64,000 nucleotides of DNA from Halobacillus salinarum (GTDB lineage: Bacteria; Bacillota; Bacilli; Bacillales; Halobacillaceae): positions 1,178,001 through 1,242,000 of the forward strand of contig NZ_CP095073.1 in NCBI RefSeq assembly GCF_022919095.1, written 5' to 3'. The notes under the pieces are model-generated. The model saw only the letters and a program-made list of their open reading frames with translations. It was not told where the DNA came from and searched no databases. Below are positions 34,302 to 41,670 of the stretch, in pieces; the first letter of the stretch is position 1, and each line of letters starts with the position of its first letter. A program made the translations under genes and the position numbers.

Positions 34302-34339
34302 ATATTACAATTGCTTGAAAACTAATGTAAACGTTTTCA
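34302..34339 (-). promoter_or_regulatory. Sigma-A-like promoter with overlapping cre box for the tct operon
   Basis: On the minus strand, -35 TTTACA (34331-34326) and -10 TAATAT (34307-34302) are 18 nt apart. The + strand sequence ATGTAAACGTTTTCA (34325-34339) matches WTGNAANCGNWNNCW fully and covers the -35. CcpA bound there should block transcription when preferred carbon is available. Confidence 0.7.
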
Positions 34340-34362
34340 AAATAATGTGTTTTATAAACGTA

Positions 34363-34399
34363 AAAAACATTTTGTGCATTAAGTTCACAAAATGTTTTT
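34363..34399 (-). terminator. AT-rich 14-bp inverted repeat after the two-component genes
   Basis: AAAAACATTTTGTG / CACAAAATGTTTTT, perfect, 9-nt loop, with T run on the minus strand, 14 nt after the response-regulator stop. Probably its terminator. It also lies upstream of the tct promoter, so it could double as the regulator's binding site. Confidence 0.65.
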
Positions 34400-34412
34400 A
34401 GTATTCGAATAA

Positions 34413-35084
34413 TTATTGGGTATAATAGCGGCGTTCGGGACGGCCGACGATGCCGTAAACCTGTTCCACCTTCGCTTCGTCAATGCCCACTAAGTATTCC
34501 AGGTAGCGCCGGGCTGTCGTTCTTGAAGCTCCGATCCGTTCTCCGGCGAGTTCAGAAGTGATGCCTTCCGCCTCTGTTTCCAAGAGCTCTATGATCTTTT
34601 CCAAAGTCCGTGCATCAATTCCGGTCGGCAGGGATTTACCTGATTTTTTCTTCGGAGCTTCCCCGAAGACCTGATGAAGCATAGTGCTGTTAATTTCGTC
34701 TGTGGAGTTCAGCAGCTCCTTCTTTTTTTTGTAACGGGTCAGGGAATTGTGGAACTGTTCGATCGTCACAGGCTTAATTAAGTAATCGTGAACTCCGTAG
34801 CTGAGGGCTTTTTCTAAAAAGGCTTTATCTTTGGCGGCTGTGATCATAATGATGTCGACAAGCGGATATTGCTCACGGATCCGGTGCAGCAGCTCTGTAC
34901 CGAGCTGATCCGGCATGTACACATCAAGGAGGACGAGATCGACCTCGTGTGCGGCGAGCAAAGCCATCGTTTCTTCCGCATCACGGGCTTTCCCTGCCAG
35001 CTCCAAGCCCTCGATTTGAGAGATAAATTCTTCGTGTATCTGTGCAACGCGAAAATCGTCTTCTGCAATAATGACGTGAAACAT
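34413..35084 (-). CDS. Response regulator, DctR/CitT/MalR family
   Basis: 223 aa. Receiver domain: acidic pocket 'IIAEDD' (about 5-10), phospho-acceptor Asp54 in 'LVLLDVYMP', 'MITAAKD' and Lys in 'HDYLIKPVT'. The C-terminal half is a helix-turn-helix ('LAGERIGASRTTARRYLEYL'). This architecture is typical of regulators of citrate, malate and dicarboxylate uptake. It starts 3 nt after the kinase gene and lies upstream of tctCBA, which it presumably activates. Confidence 0.9.
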   Translation of the reverse strand: MFHVIIAEDDFRVAQIHEEFISQIEGLELAGKARDAEETMALLAAHEVDLVLLDVYMPDQLGTELLHRIREQYPLVDIIMITAAKDKAFLEKALSYGVHDYLIKPVTIEQFHNSLTRYKKKKELLNSTDEINSTMLHQVFGEAPKKKSGKSLPTGIDARTLEKIIELLETEAEGITSELAGERIGASRTTARRYLEYLVGIDEAKVEQVYGIVGRPERRYYTQ

Positions 35085-35087
35085 TCC

Positions 35088-36689
35088 TTATTCCTCCATT
35101 TCGAGTTGTTTGGGAAGGATGATCGTAAAGATCGTTCCTTCCTGTGTCTGGCTGCTGATTTCCATCGAGCCGCTGAGCCGTTCCACCTCTTCTTTGACGT
35201 TGGCTAACCCGTAACCGCGGTTATTTCCTTTCATAGAGAACCCTTTTTGAAAAATCTGTTCCTGCAGCGCTTGCGGCATACCCGGCCCACTGTCTGCGAT
35301 TTCAAACACGATATCCTTGCCAAGATCGGTAACGAAAAAGGTCACGTGCTTGACTTTCTGATCTGCGACGGCTTCAAAGGCGTTGTTAATGACGTTGCCT
35401 AACATAACGATGAGTGGAGAAAGGCGGATATGGCTCGGCAATGGATGGAGCGAGCTGCCTTCTTCTATCGTAAACGTGATTTTCTTCTCGGAGGCTTTTG
35501 CAAATTTTCCGAGCAGGATCGCCTGCACTTTTTCATCATTAATATTTCTGAAAAACATCTCGGACACTTGCTCCTGGGTATGGGTTTCCTCCTGGATCAG
35601 CTTTATCGCTTCTTCATATTTTCCGAGCTGAATCATGCCGAGAATGACATACAGCTTGCTCGTAAATTCATGCGCCTGGGCACGAAGATCTTCCGAATGC
35701 TGGCGGACCTCGGATAAAGCATCTACCATCTGCTTTATTTCTGTTTTGTCCCGGAAGCTGACGACCGTCCCCGTGTGGCGGCCCTCTTCGATTATTGGGC
35801 TGCTGTTGATGATAACCGGGCGATCTCTGTACACAAGTTCTTTATTGGTTAGGCTTTCTTCTGAATTGACGACATCAAGAAGTTCTTTCGATGAAATATA
35901 ATTGTAGATATTCTTCCCTTCCATGTTTCCAGGCAGTCCAAGCAGCTGGCGGGCGGAAAAATTCATCATCGTAATGGTCCCTATATGATCAAAGGCAATC
36001 ATCCCTTCCTTGACCGATTGAAGGATGGCATTTCGCTCCCGATAAAGCGCAGAGATCTCAAAGGGTTCCAGGCCGAGCGTATCTTTACGGATGCTTCTCG
36101 CTAACAGTACGCTCCCGGCGATTCCGACAATGAAAACCGAAGCCGACGCCAGGATAAGCTTTTTGATATCACGGATAATCTTCTTATGGATCTGTTTCAT
36201 ATTAAATTCGACGGAAACGGTGCCTTCGACTTTTCTGTATTCACCGTAGTCGATCATGATCGGCGAAATCGCCTTCAATATGTTATGGTCATCCGCTTGT
36301 GTCTGCAGTACATAATTGCTGCCAAAGACTAAGGCGCTGTACCGCTGTTTATCTTCATTTTCATCCGGAGAGCTCTCGCCGGCATAACCGTACATGACGC
36401 CGTCACGGGTGAGGATTTTAATCGTCGACGCTTCGACTTCATCACGGATTTGCTCGGCGACCGCATTCAAGTCCTCTGTTGGTGAGTTCGATTTAAACGA
36501 TTCCTGAACGACCGGCATGTAGGAAAGCGTTTTCGATGTCTGCAATGCCAAATCCTCGGCATTCTGTTCATCCTCGTTAGAATCCATATAGGCAACCATA
36601 AACGTGACCAGACTTAAAACGAGCAGCAGGAGAAAGATGACCAACCCGAGTATTTTCACCTTCAGCGAAACCCTGAACAGCTTGTTCAT
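35088..36689 (-). CDS. Sensor histidine kinase, CitA/DctS/DcuS family
   Basis: 533 aa. First membrane helix about 12-34, an extracytoplasmic Cache/PAS-like sensor (about 38-170), second helix about 175-197, a cytoplasmic PAS ('NAILQSVKEGMIAFDHIGTITMMN'), the SpoOB-type H-box with His in 'RAQAHEFTSKLYVILGMIQLGK', and an ATPase domain ('NVINNAFEAV', 'IADSGPGMP', 'RGYGLANVKEEVERLSGSM'). Family members sense external citrate, fumarate or malate. SD GGGGGGA. Upstream partner of the response regulator. Confidence 0.92.
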   Translation of the reverse strand: MNKLFRVSLKVKILGLVIFLLLLVLSLVTFMVAYMDSNEDEQNAEDLALQTSKTLSYMPVVQESFKSNSPTEDLNAVAEQIRDEVEASTIKILTRDGVMYGYAGESSPDENEDKQRYSALVFGSNYVLQTQADDHNILKAISPIMIDYGEYRKVEGTVSVEFNMKQIHKKIIRDIKKLILASASVFIVGIAGSVLLARSIRKDTLGLEPFEISALYRERNAILQSVKEGMIAFDHIGTITMMNFSARQLLGLPGNMEGKNIYNYISSKELLDVVNSEESLTNKELVYRDRPVIINSSPIIEEGRHTGTVVSFRDKTEIKQMVDALSEVRQHSEDLRAQAHEFTSKLYVILGMIQLGKYEEAIKLIQEETHTQEQVSEMFFRNINDEKVQAILLGKFAKASEKKITFTIEEGSSLHPLPSHIRLSPLIVMLGNVINNAFEAVADQKVKHVTFFVTDLGKDIVFEIADSGPGMPQALQEQIFQKGFSMKGNNRGYGLANVKEEVERLSGSMEISSQTQEGTIFTIILPKQLEMEE

Positions 36690-36826
36690 CCAATCCCCCC
36701 TTCAGAACGTCTATTCTCCCTATTCTAACAGAATTTTTTGAAAACAGGCGAGGAGCACATCGTCATGTTTTTTAATTGGATTATGCGGAAATGGTATGGT
36801 AATCAAAATGTAGGAGGTTCTTACTG

Positions 36827-37129
36827 ATGGAAAAAGATCCGAAAAAATTTGTTCAGAATATGAAGGAAGATACGAAAGATGAAATCCTCGAAAACTTCGA
36901 ATCGTTTAAGAATCATTTAGGCAATCAGGTGCATCGCGGGGAAAAGCTTGGGTTGAGTGAAGAACGTCTCACAAAAGGAGCCAAACGCGTGGCTGATTAT
37001 TTAGCCGAAAATGAACAGCCACGCAATCGTGAAGAAAAGGTGTTGAATGAATTATGGAATGTGGCCGATGAAAAAGAACGCGAGCATATGGCTCACGTGC
37101 TCGTGAAACTTGCTGAACAGACCAATTAA
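36827..37129 (+). CDS. DUF3243 family protein (YmfJ-like)
   Basis: 100 aa, no membrane segment or signal. Conserved features: 'ILENFESFKNHLGNQVHRGEKLGLSEE', 'AKRVADYLAENEQPRNREEKVLNELW' and 'EREHMAHVLVKLAEQ'. Small, acidic and helical. The family is widespread in Bacillaceae without a known function. SD AGGAGG. Probably monocistronic, with a terminator 40 nt downstream. Confidence 0.88.
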   Translation: MEKDPKKFVQNMKEDTKDEILENFESFKNHLGNQVHRGEKLGLSEERLTKGAKRVADYLAENEQPRNREEKVLNELWNVADEKEREHMAHVLVKLAEQTN

Positions 37130-37170
37130 TACCAGCGGGACTGGGATAGAAGAGTTTTAGACCATATAAA

Positions 37171-37224
37171 TTCCGAATGAAGGTGAACGTATTACGATAA
37201 GACTTCACCCTCATTCGGATTTTT
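37171..37224 (+). terminator. Terminator downstream of the DUF3243 gene
   Basis: CCGAATGA-a-GGTGAA / TTCACC-c-TCATTCGG (14 pairs around one mismatch), 16-nt loop, then ATTTTT. The rest of the 37130-37489 gap holds the candidate small ORF at 37265 and the M14 promoter region. Confidence 0.8.
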
Positions 37225-37264
37225 AGGTTAGTTGAACTTCAACTTCTTATAAGGAGATGGGAGC

Positions 37265-37369
37265 ATGACCGCTCTGACAGAAGATTTCTCTTTGTGTTCA
37301 AATGAAGTGCCTAGAATCCCCTGTAAAAAGAACCGGTACGATTCATTTAGGAGTGGTACTTTTTATTAA
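37265..37369 (+). CDS. Candidate 34-aa small protein
   Basis: ATG 37265 is preceded by AGGAG at 37251-37255 (9-nt spacing), and the frame runs 34 codons to TAA. The peptide is mixed, with two Cys and a basic middle ('PCKKNRYDSFRSG'), no membrane segment and no known family. The good SD is the only evidence; it may be a chance ORF in a 360-nt gap. Confidence 0.25.
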   Translation: MTALTEDFSLCSNEVPRIPCKKNRYDSFRSGTFY

Positions 37370-37489
37370 GGAAAGGATACCTAATGAATCATTCCATAGT
37401 TTGATTTTTGCAGAATTATCGCAAAATTAGTCGTAATATTCGATATTGTTCATTATAATGGCGGATAACTAAAGGAAAGGAGCAATGTT

Positions 37490-39151
37490 ATGAACAAACG
37501 AATCCGCATGTCTTTTTTCTCATTTGCTTTACTGCTGATGATGTCCTTAGGGTCGTTCGGGACGGTCAGCGCCGCAGAAGAAACCCCTTATTTTGGCAAG
37601 GAATATTCACAGCCGGAGCAGGTGAAGAAGCTTTATCCGGAACCTGATGTTGACTTTGATACGCCTGCTTTTGAAAAAGAAGGAAAAGCGTTCACTACCC
37701 AGGAAGAGATGCTTTCCTTTGTTAAAAAACTGGACGAGTCCAGTGATCTTCTCCACGTAAAAATGATCGGCGAGTCCATTGAGGGCCGCGAATTACCAGC
37801 ATTATTTTTCTCCAAAGACGACAAAAAACATCATCGATTCTCTAAACACCACCGTTATTCTAAAAAACCGACAGTATGGCTCCAAGGACAAATCCACGGA
37901 AATGAGCCGGCAGGCGGGGAAGGCGTACTCGCAATGGCTGACAAGCTCAGCGGGGAGTACGGGGAAAAGGTTCTCGACAAAGTTAACGTCATCATTGTTC
38001 CGCGTGTGAACCCGGACGGAGCCCAAGCCTTTGAAAGGACGACCGCTAATGGACTAGACGCCAACCGTGATCACATCAAATTTGAGCTTCCCGAAATTCA
38101 GGCTATCCACGACCTCTATAATAAATATAATCCTGAGGTCACCATTGATGCCCATGAGTACAGTGTAGGCAATGATACCTTCAGTGATCTTGGGGAAGAG
38201 GGATACTTAAAATACCACGATTTATTGATTCTTTCAGGGAAAAATTTAAACATCCCAGAGAAAATCCGTAAAACGTCTGACGAATTATTTGTCGACCAAG
38301 CACAGGAACAGCTGCGCAGCGACGGATTTACGACGACGGATTACTATACGACGAGCCGTGATGACAAGAAGGTCGTCATCAAAGAAGGTGGGACTGATCC
38401 GCGAATCGGACGAAATGCATTCGGTTTGTCCCCCTCGTTATCCTACCTTGTGGAAACACGAGGCATTGGCATCGGGCGTGAAAATTTCAAACGCAGAGTA
38501 GCGGCCCAGGTGGAGACTCATACGTCACTCATTAACACAACGGCAGAAAACGCCCGTTCCATAAAACGTCTGGTGAATAAGGAACGCTGGAACATTGTGA
38601 AAAAAGGGTTTACCGCAAATGATGACGATCCAATTGTTATTGAAGACCGCCAGAAAGAAGTAGACGATCAGACCCTTAAGGTGGTCGATATTGCAAATGG
38701 GAAAACGAAAGATATTCCAATTGATTACTCAAGCGCCACCGACTCCATTCCGACGTTGACCCGGCAGCGCCCGACCGCTTACTTCCTTGAACCAGATCAG
38801 AAAGAGGCGGTTGAAAAACTGAAAAACAGCGGAGTAAAAGTATTTAAGCTGCCGAAGGAGGTCAAGCTTCCGGCAGAAGCTTACACGGTTACGGAAAAAG
38901 AAGAGGGACGGATGTACGAAGGTCACCAGCTGATTAATGTGAAAACAGAAGTAAATAAGAAAGAGAAAACCTTTGAAAAAGGCACCTATGTAGTAACGAT
39001 GGCTCAGCCAGAGGCTAATCTTGCTGCGGTTGCCCTTGAGCCGGAATCTGACGACAGCTATGTTACCTTTAACGCGATTGATGCAGAGGAAGGGAAGAAA
39101 CTTCCGATCTACCGGTTTACAAAAGGATTGAATCCAAGAAAATTAAAGTGA
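37490..39151 (+). CDS. Secreted M14-family metallocarboxypeptidase
   Basis: 553 aa. Signal peptide (KRIR, hydrophobic 9-22, cleavage near 'TVSAAEE', about 29). The catalytic domain has zinc ligands His136 and Glu139 in 'IHGNEPAGG' and His222 in 'DAHEY', 'VNPDGAQAF', 'LDANRD', and a probable general base Glu in 'YLVETRGIG'. The C-terminal 200 residues are an accessory region. It probably trims peptides or cell-wall stems outside the cell. A -10-like TATAAT lies about 30 nt upstream of the SD. Monocistronic, ended by a strong terminator. Confidence 0.9.
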   Translation: MNKRIRMSFFSFALLLMMSLGSFGTVSAAEETPYFGKEYSQPEQVKKLYPEPDVDFDTPAFEKEGKAFTTQEEMLSFVKKLDESSDLLHVKMIGESIEGRELPALFFSKDDKKHHRFSKHHRYSKKPTVWLQGQIHGNEPAGGEGVLAMADKLSGEYGEKVLDKVNVIIVPRVNPDGAQAFERTTANGLDANRDHIKFELPEIQAIHDLYNKYNPEVTIDAHEYSVGNDTFSDLGEEGYLKYHDLLILSGKNLNIPEKIRKTSDELFVDQAQEQLRSDGFTTTDYYTTSRDDKKVVIKEGGTDPRIGRNAFGLSPSLSYLVETRGIGIGRENFKRRVAAQVETHTSLINTTAENARSIKRLVNKERWNIVKKGFTANDDDPIVIEDRQKEVDDQTLKVVDIANGKTKDIPIDYSSATDSIPTLTRQRPTAYFLEPDQKEAVEKLKNSGVKVFKLPKEVKLPAEAYTVTEKEEGRMYEGHQLINVKTEVNKKEKTFEKGTYVVTMAQPEANLAAVALEPESDDSYVTFNAIDAEEGKKLPIYRFTKGLNPRKLK

Positions 39152-39159
39152 ACGAAGAA

Positions 39160-39197
39160 AGAGATCACGGCCGTTATGGGCTGTGATCTCTTCTTTT
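39160..39197 (+). terminator. Terminator of the M14 peptidase gene
   Basis: AGAGATCACGGCC / GGCTGTGATCTCT, 13 bp with one G-T pair, 6-nt loop, followed by TCTTTT. Confidence 0.88.
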
Positions 39198-39307
39198 GTA
39201 AAGAGAATTTCAAACATTAATGGCAGGCTGCAAACAGGTAAGTGGTGTGATTAATAAATAGCCTGCTGATTCATACACTCAAAGTAGTTTTTTTAATGAT
39301 CGGCCAA

Positions 39308-39697
39308 CTACAGCTCACCAGTCAAAAACTGGGCATTCCCGCCGCCAAAACTCCAGTCAGCATCACCGTTGTTGGCGATCGAAACCATCACATCCTCTGG
39401 GGCGATACCACAGCGCTCTTGCAATAATTCAACAAGATTCTTATACAGTGTCTCCTTCTGGACTGCCGTTCGCGGCCGGCTCACCATCGAGATGACGACT
39501 ACATTTTTACTTCGTTCAAATCCCAGTCCCGTGTCCTGGATGATCATTTCACCCTCTTTATGCTGGTGGACAATTTGATAGCGGTCCCGCTCCGGCACTT
39601 GAAAGGCATCGACCATAGCTTCGTGTGTGGCATCAAGCAGAGTTTGCAGCTCCTCATCCGTGCGTCCTTCCATCACATCAAAACGTACTAATGGCAT
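39308..39697 (-). CDS. Tautomerase-family protein
   Basis: 129 aa. Pro2 directly after the initiator Met ('[16 protein letters not shown]') is the catalytic base of the 4-oxalocrotonate tautomerase superfamily. The length fits a fused two-module form: the second module begins near '[27 protein letters not shown]'. It interconverts keto and enol forms of small acids; substrate unknown. SD AAGGAGG. Divergent from iolR with a shared ~155-nt upstream region. Confidence 0.85.
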   Translation of the reverse strand: MPLVRFDVMEGRTDEELQTLLDATHEAMVDAFQVPERDRYQIVHQHKEGEMIIQDTGLGFERSKNVVVISMVSRPRTAVQKETLYKNLVELLQERCGIAPEDVMVSIANNGDADWSFGGGNAQFLTGEL

Positions 39698-39781
39698 AAA
39701 TACGCCTCCTTTTTGGTTAAGAATATCATAAATGTATCACAATAAAAGATAAATATCAGTACTTTTGCAAATAAAATGGTG

Positions 39782-39813
39782 AAGTTTTGGTTCTTTTTTG
39801 GTAACATAGTTAC
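39782..39813. promoter_or_regulatory. Possible IolR operator sites before iolR
   Basis: AAGTTTTGGTT (39782-39792) and TTTTTTGGTAA (39794-39804) resemble the reverse complement of the published 11-mer IolR site (WRAYCAADARD) and recur before iolB and iolC. They are followed by an inverted repeat GTAAC-ata-GTTAC. Autoregulation of iolR is likely. Confidence 0.45.
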
Positions 39814-39854
39814 TAAAGACTAGACAAACTACAAATAGAGGGGAGTCAACAAAG

Positions 39855-40610
39855 ATGATAAAAGTAGAACGAATTAATGAATTGCTGGACTATGTCCATC
39901 AGAAGCAGACCGCTTCGCTTGATGAACTCGTGAAGGAGTTTAACGTTTCGAAAAATACGATACGCCGGGACGTTCAGGAGCTTGTGGAACAAGGCAAACT
40001 GAAGAAGGTTTATGGAGGAGTATCGGTCAATCAATCATCGACGCTGCCATTTCATCACCGCCAGATTCAGAATCATCAGGAAAAAATCAAAATTGCTGAA
40101 CTGGCCGCTTCATACGTGGAAGACGGCGATATTATTTTCCTCGACTCTGGAACAACGACAGTAGAAATGCTTGATTTTATTAAGCAAAAAAACTTAGTGA
40201 TTGTGACGAACAATCTGGATTTCACGTTGGAAGCAACACCGTATGAGAATTTAAAGATTTATTCCACCGGCGGAATGTATGAGCGTTCCACGAAATCCTA
40301 TACCGGTCTTGAAAGTGCAGAAGCAATTAAGAGCTATAACTTCAGTAAAGTATTTATGGCGTCCACGGGTGTTTCCCTTACGAATGGGGTGACCAATTCA
40401 TCACCACTGGAAACACAGATTAAAAGTGCAGTCGTCAATCGGAGTGAAGAGGTTTTTCTTTTAGTCGATCATTCCAAATTTGATAAGTATTCATTAACCA
40501 CATACTGTCGTTTGGAAGATATCAATTATATGGTGACAGGTGAGGAGCCGGAAGATAAGTATAAACAGTTTGCTGAAAAGAATAATATGAAGCTCGTGTA
40601 TCCCGAATGA
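39855..40610 (+). CDS. iolR: Inositol operon repressor, DeoR family
   Basis: 251 aa. N-terminal winged helix ('ASLDELVKEFNVSKNTIRRDVQEL', about 18-42), then a DeoR-type sugar-phosphate-sensing domain ('IIFLDSGTTTVEMLDF', 'VIVTNNLDFTLEA', 'FMASTGVSL', 'FLLVDHSKFDKYSL'). It represses iol genes until the intermediate 2-deoxy-5-keto-gluconate-6-phosphate binds it. First gene of the cluster and separated from iolB by a promoter, so it forms its own unit. Confidence 0.9.
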   Translation: MIKVERINELLDYVHQKQTASLDELVKEFNVSKNTIRRDVQELVEQGKLKKVYGGVSVNQSSTLPFHHRQIQNHQEKIKIAELAASYVEDGDIIFLDSGTTTVEMLDFIKQKNLVIVTNNLDFTLEATPYENLKIYSTGGMYERSTKSYTGLESAEAIKSYNFSKVFMASTGVSLTNGVTNSSPLETQIKSAVVNRSEEVFLLVDHSKFDKYSLTTYCRLEDINYMVTGEEPEDKYKQFAEKNNMKLVYPE

Positions 40611-40663
40611 TCCTCTAAAGGAAGGCGTTCTCCTTCCTTTTTTATTAATTTGTCAGAATACTC

Positions 40664-40692
40664 TTGACTGTAAGCGTTTTAAATATTATGAT
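40664..40692 (+). promoter_or_regulatory. Sigma-A promoter of the iolB-led operon with cre-like box
   Basis: TTGACT (40664-40669), 17-nt spacer, TATGAT (40687-40692). The spacer contains TGTAAGCGTTTTAA (40669-40682), a cre-like site with one mismatch. Catabolite control of inositol use is expected. Confidence 0.75.
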
Positions 40693-40700
40693 GTAATCAC

Positions 40701-40733
40701 AAGTTAACAAAAAGTTAATCATAAGTTTACAAC
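40701..40733 (+). promoter_or_regulatory. Three 11-bp direct repeats, probable operator
   Basis: AAGTTA at 40701 and 40712 and AAGTTT at 40723 recur every 11 bp just downstream of the promoter -10. B. subtilis IolR binds tandem 11-mers, so this is a likely IolR operator although the sequence differs from the B. subtilis consensus. A further AACTTTTGTAA lies at 40784-40794. Confidence 0.5.
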
Positions 40734-40818
40734 AAACAATTAATTATCCACTTAACCTAAAGGTATATGGGTTATTTAAGGTAAACTTTTGTAATTTGCA
40801 TGGATGGAGGAATGTACA

Positions 40819-41637
40819 ATGAGCCGCTTATTGCGGAAACCAGAACATGAGCAGCTATCTAACGGTGTGGTTGTCGTTCACGACCATACGAAGGAAGCGA
40901 CCCCGCTTGAATATGTAGGGTTTAAAGTGATCGACCTTTCTCCAGGCGGGACGCACGAAGAGGAGCTGGGAAAAGTCGAGTGCTGTATCGTTGCTTTGAC
41001 GGGGCGGATTGACGTCACTGACGGCACAGAAACCTTCGAAAATATAGGTGCGCGGGATAGTGTGTTTGAACAGCGGCCGACGGACAGTGTTTACGTATCC
41101 AATGACCGCAGCTTTAAAGTGGAAGCGGTTACTAAGGCCCGCGTCGCTCTGTGCTACTCGCCATCAGACAATCAGCTGCCAACGAAATTAATTAAAGCAG
41201 CCGATAACGATGTCGAGCATCGAGGCAAGGATAACAATAAGCGGAGGGTACATAACATTTTGCCGGACTACGACGATTCGGCTAACAGCCTGCTGGTCGT
41301 TGAAGTCTTTACTGAAAGCGGCAATTGGTCGAGTTATCCGCCGCACAAGCATGATGAGGACAATTTACCGGAGGAATCGTTCCTTGAGGAAAGCTACTAC
41401 CACGAAATGAACCCGCCGCAGGGGTTTGTGTTCCAGCGCGTCTATACCGATGACCGTTCGCTTGATGAAACGATGACCGTAGAAAACGGTCATGTCGTCC
41501 TCGTTCCCAAAGGCTACCATCCGGTCGGTGTGCCTGACGGCTATACGTCCTACTATTTAAATGTCATGGCAGGCCCGAAAAGAAAATGGAAGTTTCATAA
41601 TGATCCAGACCACGAGTGGATTGTAGAACGGGACTGA
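40819..41637 (+). CDS. iolB: 5-deoxy-glucuronate isomerase
   Basis: 272 aa from ATG 40819 (GGAGG 8 nt upstream); the in-frame ATG at 40804 overlaps the SD. IolB motifs: 'GFKVIDLSPGGTHEEEL', 'SYPPHKHDEDNLPEESFLEESYYHEMNPPQGF' (cupin metal site, His/His/Glu) and 'VVLVPKGYHPVGVPDGYTSYYLNVMAG'. It converts 5-deoxy-glucuronic acid to 2-deoxy-5-keto-gluconic acid, the IolC substrate. First structural gene after the main iol promoter; 33 nt before iolD. Confidence 0.95.
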   Translation: MSRLLRKPEHEQLSNGVVVVHDHTKEATPLEYVGFKVIDLSPGGTHEEELGKVECCIVALTGRIDVTDGTETFENIGARDSVFEQRPTDSVYVSNDRSFKVEAVTKARVALCYSPSDNQLPTKLIKAADNDVEHRGKDNNKRRVHNILPDYDDSANSLLVVEVFTESGNWSSYPPHKHDEDNLPEESFLEESYYHEMNPPQGFVFQRVYTDDRSLDETMTVENGHVVLVPKGYHPVGVPDGYTSYYLNVMAGPKRKWKFHNDPDHEWIVERD

Positions 41638-41670
41638 TCTTACAAAACACTGATAAGGGTGGAAAATGAT

